Origin: a bacterium
GTDB lineage: Bacteria > Actinomycetota > Acidimicrobiia > UBA5794 > ZC4RG35
Reading direction: 5' to 3'
NCBI GenBank assembly: GCA_028819835.1
Contig: JAPPKR010000144.1
Location: 1 to 17,176, forward strand
Length of the DNA stretch: 17,176 nucleotides
The position numbers and the translations under genes were made by a program. The notes under the pieces are model-generated. The model was not told the DNA's origin, searched no databases, and was given only the letters and a program-made list of their open reading frames with translations. Below are positions 7,123 to 14,601 of the stretch, piece after piece; position 1 is the stretch's first letter; every line of letters begins with the position of its first letter.

Positions 7123-8447
7123 AAGACCTGTTCAAGGCCTACGACATCAGGGGCGACACGGCCACCGGAGCCTTCACCCCCGATCATGCCCGTCGGATCG
7201 GCGCCGCCTTCGGCCGTTTCGGCGGCGGTGGGACGGTGGCGGTGGGTCGGGATTGCCGAGAGAGTTCTCCCCTCCTGGCTTCCGCACTCATGGAGGGCAT
7301 CGTGTCGACAGGGGCCGACGTCCTGGACCTGGGCGAGGTCGCCACAGAGGTGGTGTACTACGTTTCCGGAGCCGCCGAAGTGGCGGGTGCGGTCGTCACT
7401 GCCTCCCACAATCCTCCCCAATGGAACGGGATCAAACTGTGCATGCCGGGGGCCGTCCCGGTGGGCGCCGGCTCGGGACTGGAGGAGGTCCGCCGGATGG
7501 CGGCCCGGCCCGCACCTCCGGCCTCTCGCAGGGGAACGGTATCGGCGCGGGATGTAATCGGAGACTACGTGAACCACATTTTCTCCATCGTCAACCCCGA
7601 GTCGATCGCACCCCTCAGAGTGGTGGTGGACGGAGGGAACGGCATGGCGTCAACAGTGGTTGGCCCGGTGTTCTCTCGGCTGCCGATCTCCCTCACCGGC
7701 CTCTACCTGACTCCGGACGGCCGCTTCCCCAACCATCCTCCCGATCCGATAGATCCTGCCAACCTGGCCGATCTGGTGGCCAAGGTGGTCTCGATCGGCG
7801 CCGACCTGGGGGTGGCCTTCGACGGCGATGCGGACCGGGCGTTCTTCGTGGACAACCAGGGAGAACCCCTCTCAGGCAGTGCGGTCACCACCCTGATAGC
7901 CCGCTGGACACTGGCTTCCGCCCCGGGAGGCAGGGTGGTGCACAACCTGATCTGTTCCCGGTCGGTCCCCGACGCCATCTCCGCCGCAGGGGGCGTACCG
8001 GTCCGCTCCCGGGTAGGGCACTCATTCATGAAACAGATGATGGCGGAGACCGGCGCGGTGTTCGGAGGGGAGCACTCCGGCCACTACTACTTCGCATCCC
8101 ACTTCCGGGCAGACTCCGGCATGCTGGCGACGCTGGCGTTGATCCAGATCCTGTCGGGGACCGACAGCACCCTATCCGACCTCCATGCGGAAGTAACTCC
8201 CTACCATGCCTCCGGCGAGATCAACCTGGCGGTGGTCGATCGAGAGGGCTCCCTGGAAAAGGTGGCGGAGGCCTTCTCATCGGCGCGCCAAGACCGACTG
8301 GACGGGTTGACCGTCTCCTGGCCCGACCGCTGGTTCAATCTGCGCCCCTCCAACACCGAACCCTTCCTGCGCCTGAACGTGGAGGGTCCCGATCCCGCAT
8401 CGGTGAATGGGCTCGCCGCCCGGGTGAAGAGCCTGGTGGAAACCTGA
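7119..8447 (+). CDS. manB: Phosphomannomutase/phosphoglucomutase (start codon unclear)
   Basis: This cytoplasmic enzyme interconverts hexose-6-phosphate and hexose-1-phosphate and would supply mannose-1-phosphate for GDP-mannose. Counting from Val at 7119 it has 442 residues with all four family loops: TASHNP with phosphoserine Ser96, the metal loop DGDADR (235-240), the sugar-specificity loop GEHSGH (317-322) and the phosphate loop RPSNTEP (409-415). The conserved N-terminus (VEDLFKAYDIRG) begins at 7119, where the codon is GTA. A strong Shine-Dalgarno GGAGAGGAG (7103-7111) is 7 bases before it, yet no in-frame ATG, GTG or TTG lies nearby. The nearest alternatives are CTG at 7101, CTG at 7053, TTG at 7008 and ATG at 6999; the last would add 40 non-homologous residues. 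I give 7119 as the homology-based start. Confidence 0.9.
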   Translation, partial: VEDLFKAYDIRGDTATGAFTPDHARRIGAAFGRFGGGGTVAVGRDCRESSPLLASALMEGIVSTGADVLDLGEVATEVVYYVSGAAEVAGAVVTASHNPPQWNGIKLCMPGAVPVGAGSGLEEVRRMAARPAPPASRRGTVSARDVIGDYVNHIFSIVNPESIAPLRVVVDGGNGMASTVVGPVFSRLPISLTGLYLTPDGRFPNHPPDPIDPANLADLVAKVVSIGADLGVAFDGDADRAFFVDNQGEPLSGSAVTTLIARWTLASAPGGRVVHNLICSRSVPDAISAAGGVPVRSRVGHSFMKQMMAETGAVFGGEHSGHYYFASHFRADSGMLATLALIQILSGTDSTLSDLHAEVTPYHASGEINLAVVDREGSLEKVAEAFSSARQDRLDGLTVSWPDRWFNLRPSNTEPFLRLNVEGPDPASVNGLAARVKSLVET

Positions 8448-8448
8448 G

Positions 8449-8613
8449 GTGGCCTTGATCGACCCTGACCTCCTCTCCATCCTCGCCTGCCCTCGTTGCC
8501 GGGGAGAAGTGCTCCCGGTCGACGCCGAACGGTCGCTTCACTGCTCCGAATGTGACGCCTCCTACTTGATAAACCAGGACGGGGTTCCCATAATGACGGT
8601 GGAAGATGACTGA
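8449..8613 (+). CDS. Trm112-like zinc-ribbon protein
   Basis: This 54-residue protein belongs to the Trm112/YcaR family. The order LLSILACPRC, then HCSECDASY, then DGVPIM is typical. Cys14 and Cys17 (CPRC) with Cys32 and Cys35 (CSEC) form a four-cysteine zinc site. Eukaryotic and archaeal Trm112 activates several methyltransferases; the bacterial proteins are less well understood. The GTG at 8449 is 1 base after the manB stop and has a GGTGGA ribosome binding site 8 bases upstream. The gene's end overlaps the isomerase start by 8 bp. In actinobacteria it occupies this same place between manB and the SIS-domain isomerase. Confidence 0.88.
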   Translation: MALIDPDLLSILACPRCRGEVLPVDAERSLHCSECDASYLINQDGVPIMTVEDD

Positions 8614-9652
8614 AAACCTCTCCGGGTTGGCGGAGATGAGATCCCAGATGGCCGCTCTCGGGGCGCAACTGCGCTGGGGAGCGGACCTTGGTCTCCCGGT
8701 GGGAGGAGATCCCGACGCAGAGATGCTGGTGTGCGGCATGGGGGGATCGGGGATTACCGGTGACTTCCTCTCTGCGGTGGCGGCCACCGAAGGCAGGAGG
8801 ACCTCGGTCCACAAGAGTTACGGGCTGCCCGGTTGGGCGGCCAGGGAGAAGCCCTCCATAGTGGTGGTCTCCTACTCGGGTGATACCGCCGAGGCTCTCT
8901 CCTCCTGGGAAGCGGCCCGGGAACTGGGGCTTTCGGTGACGGCTGTCACCTCCGGAGGAGAACTGGGAGAGAACGCGGCCAGGGCGGGCCACCGGGTGGT
9001 GATGGTCCCGGGTGGTTACCAACCGCGCTCGGCCCTGGGTTACGGCCTCTCCGCGGTTCTCAGAGTGGCCGCAGCGGCGGGAGCCATCGGCGATCCGCGG
9101 CCCTCTCTGGAGGAGGCGGCGTCGATCGCCGACGGCCTCTCCGGACCCGAGGGAGGCGGGATGGCGCTCGCCGCGGATCTGGCTGCCGCCATGGCCGGAA
9201 GGATGGTGGGGGTCTATGGGTCCTCTCCTCTCACCGCGGTGGCCGCCTGTCGCTGGAAGACCCAGGTCAACGAGAACGCCAAGCGCACTTCATTCTGGGC
9301 GGCCATGCCCGAGGCCACCCACAACGAGATCACGGGTTGGGACTTCCCCGCCGGGCTTGCGAGCAGTCGGGTGGGGCTCGTGGCGCTCCGAGACCGGGAC
9401 GAGCATCCCGGCGTCTCCAGTCGCTTCGGACACCTGGAGGCGCTCACCGCAGATCGGGTCTCCTGGGCCGGAGAGGTCCGGGCCCAGGGTTCTTCGCCCC
9501 TGGCCCGGCTGATGAGCCTGGTGGCTGTGGGCGACCTCTTCTCCCTGGAGTTGGCTCGTCTCGCCGGCGCGGACCCCATGCGAGTAGAGTTGATCGATCG
9601 TCTCAAGGAGAGAATGACGCCTCCCCCCGACAGCAGCCCCCGTGCCTTCTGA
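8606..9652 (+). CDS. Bifunctional phosphoglucose/phosphomannose isomerase (SIS domains)
   Basis: This 348-residue protein matches the SIS-domain isomerase family that interconverts fructose-6-phosphate with glucose-6-phosphate and mannose-6-phosphate (related to mycobacterial Rv3256c/TobH). The first SIS domain shows CGMGGSGITGD (43-53), the phosphate-binding VSYSGDTAEAL (88-98) and PGGYQPRSALG with Arg141. The second shows KTQVNENAK with Glu223 and THNE with His239, which match the base and ring-opening residues of the archaeal enzymes. Archaeal enzymes usually read NHNE at the last site, so THNE is a small deviation. It would provide mannose-6-phosphate for ManB. Mycobacterial homologues have weak or unproven activity, so the catalytic role is probable, not certain. 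Confidence 0.83.
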   Translation: MTENLSGLAEMRSQMAALGAQLRWGADLGLPVGGDPDAEMLVCGMGGSGITGDFLSAVAATEGRRTSVHKSYGLPGWAAREKPSIVVVSYSGDTAEALSSWEAARELGLSVTAVTSGGELGENAARAGHRVVMVPGGYQPRSALGYGLSAVLRVAAAAGAIGDPRPSLEEAASIADGLSGPEGGGMALAADLAAAMAGRMVGVYGSSPLTAVAACRWKTQVNENAKRTSFWAAMPEATHNEITGWDFPAGLASSRVGLVALRDRDEHPGVSSRFGHLEALTADRVSWAGEVRAQGSSPLARLMSLVAVGDLFSLELARLAGADPMRVELIDRLKERMTPPPDSSPRAF

Positions 9653-10889
9653 CATCGCCGATCCGAAGCTGGCTTCCCGGGGCCGGATGCGTGTGGAATG
9701 GGCGGCCAGTCGCATGCCGGTGCTCTCCTCGGTCAAAAAAGAATTCCGCTCCTCCCGCCCCCTGGCCGGTCTCCGGGTGGGAGCCAGCCTGCACGTTACG
9801 TCGGAGACCGCCAACCTGATGCTCACCCTAAGAGATGCGGGAGCGGAGTTGTCCCTGTGCGCCTCCAATCCCCTCTCCACCCAGGATGACGTGGCGGCGG
9901 CTCTTGTGGACGAAGGAGTGGAGGTCATGGCAGTCCGCGGTGAGGACTCGGACCGTTATCACCGCCACATCGAAGAGGTGCTGGGTCGTCGCCCCGACCT
10001 CCTGGTGGACGATGGGGGAGACCTCATCTCGGCGCTGCACCGGTCCCATCCCGATCTCTCCCCCCTGGGCGCCACCGAGGAGACCACCACCGGTGTGAAC
10101 CGGCTCCGGTCCATGGCCAGGGAGGGGGCTCTGAGATTGCCGGTGGTGGCGGTCAACGACTCGGCAACCAAGCATCTCTTCGACAATTACTACGGGACCG
10201 GCCAGTCCACCCTGGACGGCATCATTCGCTCCACAAACCTGCTGGTAGCCGGCGCCACCGTGGTTGTGGTGGGCTACGGGCACTGCGGACAGGGCGTCGC
10301 CGTCCGGGCCGACGGATTGGGAGCGCGGGTGATCGTGGTGGAGGTCGACCCGGTGCGGGCGCTGCAGGCGCTCATGGACGGTTTCGGGCTGCTCACTGCC
10401 CGGGAGGCGGCATCCCGGGGCGACATCTTCATCACCGTCACCGGTAACCGCCACGTGCTCTCCGAAGAACACCTGGCCCTGATGAAGGACGGTGCGATCC
10501 TGGCCAACGCCGGCCATTTCGATGTGGAGATCGATGTCGAGGCCCTGGCCGACCGATCGGCGGGCAGGCGGACCGTGCGTCCCAACCTGGAGGAATTCGA
10601 GATGGAAGACGGCCGCCGCCTGTACCTGGTGTCGGAGGGCCGGTTGGCCAACCTCGGGGCCGCCGAGGGGCATCCCGCCGACGTGATGGACCTGTCGTTT
10701 TCGAATCAGGCGCTGGCGCTCCGGTGGCTGGTTGAAGAGCACGGCTCTTTGGAGCCAGAGGTCTACGTGCTACCCGCCGAGATCGACCAGAAGGTGGCCC
10801 GGATCAAGGTCGCCGCCCTGGGGGGGAACCTCGAGCAGCTCACCCCGTCGCAACGTGAATACATGGCGGGCTGGCGGTTCGGCACCTGA
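9642..10889 (+). CDS. sahH: S-adenosyl-L-homocysteine hydrolase
   Basis: This 415-residue cytoplasmic NAD-dependent enzyme splits S-adenosylhomocysteine into adenosine and homocysteine, relieving inhibition of methyltransferases. Visible are His51 in SLHVTSETA, NPLSTQDDVAAAL, Asp123-Asp124 in VDDGGDL, Glu147 in EETTTGV, Lys177 and Asp181 in NDSATKHLFDN, the NAD loop GYGHCGQG (211-218) and HPADVMDLSF. The GTG at 9642 is supported because homologues begin DIADPxLAxxGRxRIEWA almost at once. The protein lacks the roughly 40-residue insertion seen in typical actinobacterial SahH (about 490 residues) and ends in WRFGT rather than the usual YRY. Both features match the short archaeal/Thermotoga type. 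The start overlaps the isomerase gene by 11 bp. Confidence 0.95.
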   Translation: MPSDIADPKLASRGRMRVEWAASRMPVLSSVKKEFRSSRPLAGLRVGASLHVTSETANLMLTLRDAGAELSLCASNPLSTQDDVAAALVDEGVEVMAVRGEDSDRYHRHIEEVLGRRPDLLVDDGGDLISALHRSHPDLSPLGATEETTTGVNRLRSMAREGALRLPVVAVNDSATKHLFDNYYGTGQSTLDGIIRSTNLLVAGATVVVVGYGHCGQGVAVRADGLGARVIVVEVDPVRALQALMDGFGLLTAREAASRGDIFITVTGNRHVLSEEHLALMKDGAILANAGHFDVEIDVEALADRSAGRRTVRPNLEEFEMEDGRRLYLVSEGRLANLGAAEGHPADVMDLSFSNQALALRWLVEEHGSLEPEVYVLPAEIDQKVARIKVAALGGNLEQLTPSQREYMAGWRFGT

Positions 10890-10907
10890 CCGAACAGCCC
10901 GCGGGCT
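10877..10907. terminator. Possible bidirectional terminator between sahH and the EamA gene
   Basis: GTTCGG and CCGAAC (10877-10882 and 10890-10895) form a 6-bp stem with a 7-base loop across the sahH stop codon. Directly after it is the 12-bp palindrome AGCCCGCGGGCT (10896-10907). No T-tract follows on either strand. The site lies between two convergent genes only 16 bp apart, where a shared terminator is expected. Confidence 0.3.
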
Positions 10908-11814
10908 ACGAGCGCGCCTCGAAGACCTTGCTCTGGACCATGAGCACCCCCACCAGTGAAACCGCGATTCCAAGGATCTGCAGCGCGGTGAGGGACTGTC
11001 CCAGGAGGAACCAAGCCGCCACCGCGCCCGCCACCGGTTGGGCGAGGATGATCATCCCCACCGGGCCCGGACCCGCGTAGCGGACTGCGATCACTTCCAG
11101 CAACGCCGGCAGGGCTGTTCCGAGCACACCCAGGGCCAGAAGCCACCACCACTTGGTAGCAGGAAGATCCATGGGACCCCAGTTGGCCAGGGGCAGCAGC
11201 AGAAGGGCGGCTATCCCCATCGGGTAGGCGGAGATGGTCAAGGGATGGAGGCGTCCGCCGAGGTGATCGACGACCAGCAGGTAAACGGCCAGGAACAACG
11301 CCGCTCCCACACCTGCGGATATCCCAGTCAGGTCTACCCGTTCCCATATCCATGCTTCCACCACCAGGGAGATGCCCACCACCGTCACCAATCCCGCCAG
11401 CCAGGCGACCGCAGGCACACGGACTCCTTTAACCGCCTGCGTCCAGACCATCACCGCCAGCACCCCCACGAACTGCAGGGTTATGGCCGGACCGGCGCCC
11501 AACCGCTCCAGTGCGGTGAAGAACAAAGGAGGCATCACCGTCATGCCAAAACCTAGGGCAACCAGGATGGGGAACTGACCGCGAGGATGGAGGAGCTTCT
11601 TTCTCCCAGCCGCCAGGAACAACACCAATCCGGCGATGAGCAGATGCCGCTGGGCCAACTCCAAGGATGTGTGGTAGTCGAGGAGATCGATGACCACCAC
11701 CGCGAAGAACCCGAACAGCGACACCACCAGCACTGCCAGAAGGGTCCCCTTCCGGGCCTGCGGTCTCACATAGTTCGCTCCTGCCTCGCTACGGACAAAT
11801 CGGCCACTGCTCAT
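10906..11814 (-). CDS. DMT-superfamily transporter with two EamA domains
   Basis: This membrane protein of about 302 residues has roughly ten hydrophobic helices arranged as two EamA repeats, the plan of drug/metabolite transporters such as RhtA and YdcZ relatives. The motif region RLGAGPAITLQFVGVLAVMV closes the first repeat, and YAGPGPVGMIILAQPVAGAV with FLLGQSLTALQILG closes the second. Such proteins usually export amino acids or small metabolites; the substrate cannot be told here. The frame is open to 11898, but the ATG at 11814 is preferred. The extra upstream residues are not hydrophobic and look like non-coding sequence, while GAGG lies 13 bases before this ATG. It lies 90 bp downstream of the CPBP gene and may be the last gene of the B12 unit or separately expressed. 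Confidence 0.83.
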   Translation of the reverse strand: MSSGRFVRSEAGANYVRPQARKGTLLAVLVVSLFGFFAVVVIDLLDYHTSLELAQRHLLIAGLVLFLAAGRKKLLHPRGQFPILVALGFGMTVMPPLFFTALERLGAGPAITLQFVGVLAVMVWTQAVKGVRVPAVAWLAGLVTVVGISLVVEAWIWERVDLTGISAGVGAALFLAVYLLVVDHLGGRLHPLTISAYPMGIAALLLLPLANWGPMDLPATKWWWLLALGVLGTALPALLEVIAVRYAGPGPVGMIILAQPVAGAVAAWFLLGQSLTALQILGIAVSLVGVLMVQSKVFEARS

Positions 11815-11904
11815 GTAGCAGAAGATACCTCGATGGTCAACCCCCCAAGTTGCTCTGCCACCGGCCGGGGGAAGCCTCGCTGGACCTGCCCGGGTCAACA
11901 GCGG

Positions 11905-12639
11905 CTACACCAACTCGGGGTAGAGGACGAGCACCAGCAGGCTGAGGAGATTGAAGCCGGCGTGGGTGAAGATGGCCGGGCCCAGCCGTCCCCGGCTGAT
12001 CCGCAGGTGAGCGAGCACCACGCCGAACAAGAAGAGTTGGGGCACCAACACCGCCGCCGACTCCAGCGGCTGGACCGTGGAGATCCCCGTCAGGTGGAAG
12101 GCCGCGAACGCGGCTGCCGACCAGAAGAGGACCCCGCGTTTTTCGAACCTGGCCCCGAGTGCATCGATCAGAATCCCGCGGAACATCAGTTCCTCCAGGA
12201 CGGGTCCGATCAAGCCGATCAGGAGGAACACCGCCATGCGACGGTAGAGGCCTCCGATGGCGGCGACTTCTCCAGTCAGGACCTGGGGATCCGTCTCCAG
12301 CCCCACCAGACGGGCCACCGGGAGGAACACGACGGCCAGCGCCACCTGCATTCCCATTCCCAGGACCACCATCATCCCGTCCCGACCCTCCACCACGAAG
12401 CCGAGCCGCCGGTAGTCCCTCTGACGAGCTCTCCCCACCAGCGCCACCGCACCCGCCGTGAACAGGAACTGGCCTGCCAGGGCGACTATCACTACGCTCC
12501 CCGTCTCGATCTCCAGCCCCAGTATCGAACCGACCAGCCCGGCGAAACCGATCAACAGCAGATCGGGAATGGTCCATCGGCCCTGAGCCACTTGGTCCTG
12601 CACTGAGTCCAAGGCTAGACCCTCGGCGTTTCCTCGCAA
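11905..12639 (-). CDS. CPBP-family intramembrane protease (CAAX-like)
   Basis: This 244-residue membrane protein has the three motifs of the CPBP/Abi family: EELMFR (Glu149, Glu150, Arg154), FxxxH in AFAAFHLTG (His182) and HxxxN in THAGFNLL (His226, Asn230). These are the catalytic glutamates and histidines of the Rce1-type glutamic endopeptidases. About seven hydrophobic segments are visible. Bacterial members act in bacteriocin immunity, anti-sigma factor cleavage or unknown processing; no target is evident. The start codon would be TTG at 12639. GTG at 12603 is an alternative, and neither has a clear ribosome binding site. It is 22 bp downstream of the histidine phosphatase gene on the same strand. 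Confidence 0.85.
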   Translation of the reverse strand: MRGNAEGLALDSVQDQVAQGRWTIPDLLLIGFAGLVGSILGLEIETGSVVIVALAGQFLFTAGAVALVGRARQRDYRRLGFVVEGRDGMMVVLGMGMQVALAVVFLPVARLVGLETDPQVLTGEVAAIGGLYRRMAVFLLIGLIGPVLEELMFRGILIDALGARFEKRGVLFWSAAAFAAFHLTGISTVQPLESAAVLVPQLFLFGVVLAHLRISRGRLGPAIFTHAGFNLLSLLVLVLYPELV

Positions 12640-12661
12640 TCGCCTGCCGGCACCCAGTCGG

Positions 12662-13183
12662 TCAGTCGATCTTCAACGCCCGGCGGTTCGTCCAGTCCAA
12701 GCGGATCAATTCGCAGGAGTCCGGGAAGCGATCGTCGCCGCACAGCCTGCGCAGCATGCGGATCACCCCGCCGTGGCTGAATACCAGATGGGCGCCCTCT
12801 CCCAGGCTGTCCACGAAGACCATCACCCTCTCCAGCATCTGAGAGTGGGACTCTCCCCCGGGGGCGGCGAAGCCGTCGAAGGCGATCATCTGATCCCGAA
12901 CGTCCTGGGAGATGCCTTCCCAACTCAATCCCTGGATGTCCCCGAAGTCGAGTTCCCGCAGCGCTGCGGATTGGCTTGGCTCCCCGTAGGCCAGGCGAGC
13001 GGTCTCAACCGCCCGGGAGAGGTCGGAACTCCACACTCCCGCGAACCTCCGCCCTCTCAGACTCCCCGCCAGCGCTCTGGCCTGGCGTTCCCCTCTCTGG
13101 TTGAGAGGCGTGTCCACCCAACCCTGCAAGAGATGTTTGCGATTCCAGTCGGTCTGTCCGTGACGAACCAACCAGAGTTCCAT
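12662..13183 (-). CDS. Histidine phosphatase, possible alpha-ribazole phosphatase (CobC-like)
   Basis: This 173-residue protein belongs to the histidine phosphatase (phosphoglycerate mutase-like) superfamily. The N-terminal LVRHGQTDWN holds the phosphorylated His8. Arg57 in SSDLSRA, Glu77 in RELDFGDIQG and His137 in FSHGG complete the active site. The short length and DIQGLSWE segment resemble CobC/GpmB proteins. Lying 2 bp downstream of cobO in a cobalamin operon, it could remove phosphate from alpha-ribazole-5'-phosphate or adenosylcobalamin-5'-phosphate in nucleotide-loop assembly. The family is broad, so other phosphoester substrates remain possible. The ATG at 13183 is chosen because RHG must lie at the very N-terminus; the open frame upstream is antisense-like filler. 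Confidence 0.82.
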   Translation of the reverse strand: MELWLVRHGQTDWNRKHLLQGWVDTPLNQRGERQARALAGSLRGRRFAGVWSSDLSRAVETARLAYGEPSQSAALRELDFGDIQGLSWEGISQDVRDQMIAFDGFAAPGGESHSQMLERVMVFVDSLGEGAHLVFSHGGVIRMLRRLCGDDRFPDSCELIRLDWTNRRALKID

Positions 13184-13185
13184 CA

Positions 13186-13755
13186 CTAGAAGTCTATGCC
13201 CCTGCGCGCCCTGACTCCACGGTCGAAGGCATGCTTCACCTTCACCATCTCGGTAACGGTGTCGGCTTCCTCGATCAAGGCCGAAGGGGCGTCCCTGCCG
13301 GTGAGGATAAGGCTGACATGCCGGGGTCGGGTCCGGATCATCTCCACAACCTCCGCCGGATCGATCCACCCCCAGTTGACGGGATAGGTGATCTCGTCCA
13401 GCAGCACCATCCGGTGTTCTCCCTCCGAGACCAGACGGCGGGTGAAAGCCCAAGCTTCCCTCGCCACCGCCTCGGTCTCCGACATGTTCTCCGAATCCCA
13501 GGTGAAACCGTCGCCCAACGCCCACCAGTCAACGCCCAACCGACGCCCGATCTTCTCCTCCCCCACCTTCCAGTCACCCGACTTCAGGAACTGCACCACA
13601 GCCACTTTCCATCCCCGGGAAATGCCTCGCAGCATGGTTCCGAAAGCGGCGGTGCTCTTGCCCTTACCGTGGCCGGTGTTGATAAGAACCAGGGAGGGTG
13701 CGCGGCTCGACCCCGGAGAGGGGCCCTCGGTGGGAGGTGCGTCCTGGGTAGCCAT
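13186..13755 (-). CDS. cobO: Corrinoid (cob(I)alamin) adenosyltransferase, CobO/BtuR type
   Basis: This 189-residue cytoplasmic enzyme transfers the 5'-deoxyadenosyl group of ATP to reduced corrinoids, making adenosylcobalamin. It has the P-loop GHGKGKST (28-35), the conserved VVQFLKSGDW, the Walker B-like LLDEITYPVNWGW (118-130) and the C-terminal ARRGIDF, all typical of CobO. Start choice: a GAAAGGAG ribosome binding site (13769-13762) precedes TTG at 13758 and ATG at 13755, and ATG has the better spacing. It follows the ABC ATPase gene by 21 bp, so imported corrinoid can be adenosylated directly after uptake. A proline/serine-rich stretch of about 20 residues precedes the domain. Confidence 0.94.
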   Translation of the reverse strand: MATQDAPPTEGPSPGSSRAPSLVLINTGHGKGKSTAAFGTMLRGISRGWKVAVVQFLKSGDWKVGEEKIGRRLGVDWWALGDGFTWDSENMSETEAVAREAWAFTRRLVSEGEHRMVLLDEITYPVNWGWIDPAEVVEMIRTRPRHVSLILTGRDAPSALIEEADTVTEMVKVKHAFDRGVRARRGIDF

Positions 13756-13776
13756 CAAGATCTCCTTTCGCCAATC

Positions 13777-14601
13777 CTATAGGGTTTCCACATCCAGGGA
13801 AGCCGGGTGTTCGCCCGACCCGTTGTCCGAGCGGAGCGGTATCACCACCACGCCGAAGTCGGGGCCGGTGAGCACCCGGACCGAGGCGCCATAGTGGTCA
13901 CGCAGGGACCGCTCGGTTATCACGGCGCGCGGCGGGCCTTCCAGAATGGCCTTCCCCCCAGCCATCATCACCAACCGGTCACAGAACTGAGCGGCCAGCG
14001 TCAGGTCGTGGATGGCGCTGATCACCGTCAGGCCCTGCTCGCGGCGCAACCGGTCGACCATCTCCATCATCTGCTGGCCGTGGCCGACGTCGAGCGACGA
14101 TGTGGGCTCATCCAGGACGAGCAGGGGGGCCGCCTGGGTAAGAGCGCGGGCGAGGACCGCTCGCTGCAGTTCGCCCCCCGACAACTCGTCCAGGCGGCGG
14201 GTGGAGAGCTTCCCCAGCCCCATGTCCCTCACCGCTTCCCGTGCAACATCCAGGTCGACGCTGGTTTCCCGGCTGAGCCAACCCATGTGGGCGGTGCGGC
14301 CCAGCAAAACGTAGTCGGCCACCGCCATCCCCCAGGGGACCACCGGATGCTGGGGGACAACCGCCATCAGCCGGGCTCGCTGGCGGGCGCCCAGTAGCGA
14401 TAGGTCTCTGGCGCTGTAAAAGACCTCCCCCGTCTCGATAGCGGCGGCGCCGGTTATGGCTCGCAGCAACGTGGTCTTACCCGCCCCGTTGGGGCCGATC
14501 AGGCCCAACCACTCTCCTCTTTCCACCCGCAGGCTCACTCCGTCAACCACCCGGGCGTCGCCCAGGACCACGGAGACATCGGTCAGTTGCAAACTGGTCA
14601 T
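13777..14601 (-). CDS. btuD: Cobalamin ABC transporter ATP-binding protein, BtuD/FecE type
   Basis: This 274-residue ATPase powers the importer. It shows Walker A GPNGAGKT (36-43), Gln84 in VVPQHP, the signature LSGGELQ (140-146), Walker B LLVLDEP (160-166), the D-loop SSLD and the switch His198 in SAIHDL. It is of the type paired with BtuC/FecCD permeases. The ATG at 14601 overlaps the permease stop codon in ATGA, indicating translational coupling; an open frame further upstream lies inside the permease gene and is not used. The cobalamin riboswitch upstream of the operon makes cobalamin the likely substrate, although the domain alone cannot separate it from siderophore or heme ATPases. Confidence 0.93.
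   Translation of the reverse strand: MTSLQLTDVSVVLGDARVVDGVSLRVERGEWLGLIGPNGAGKTTLLRAITGAAAIETGEVFYSARDLSLLGARQRARLMAVVPQHPVVPWGMAVADYVLLGRTAHMGWLSRETSVDLDVAREAVRDMGLGKLSTRRLDELSGGELQRAVLARALTQAAPLLVLDEPTSSLDVGHGQQMMEMVDRLRREQGLTVISAIHDLTLAAQFCDRLVMMAGGKAILEGPPRAVITERSLRDHYGASVRVLTGPDFGVVVIPLRSDNGSGEHPASLDVETL

Noticed and set aside
11587..12606. Long plus-strand open frame of 339 codons
   Set aside because: It is antisense to the EamA and CPBP genes, is rich in Gln/His/Arg without any domain, and the minus-strand frames contain clear family motifs.
13184..13525. Extension of the histidine phosphatase frame upstream of 13183
   Set aside because: It overlaps cobO in another frame, and the family needs the RHG motif within the first dozen residues, which fits the ATG at 13183.
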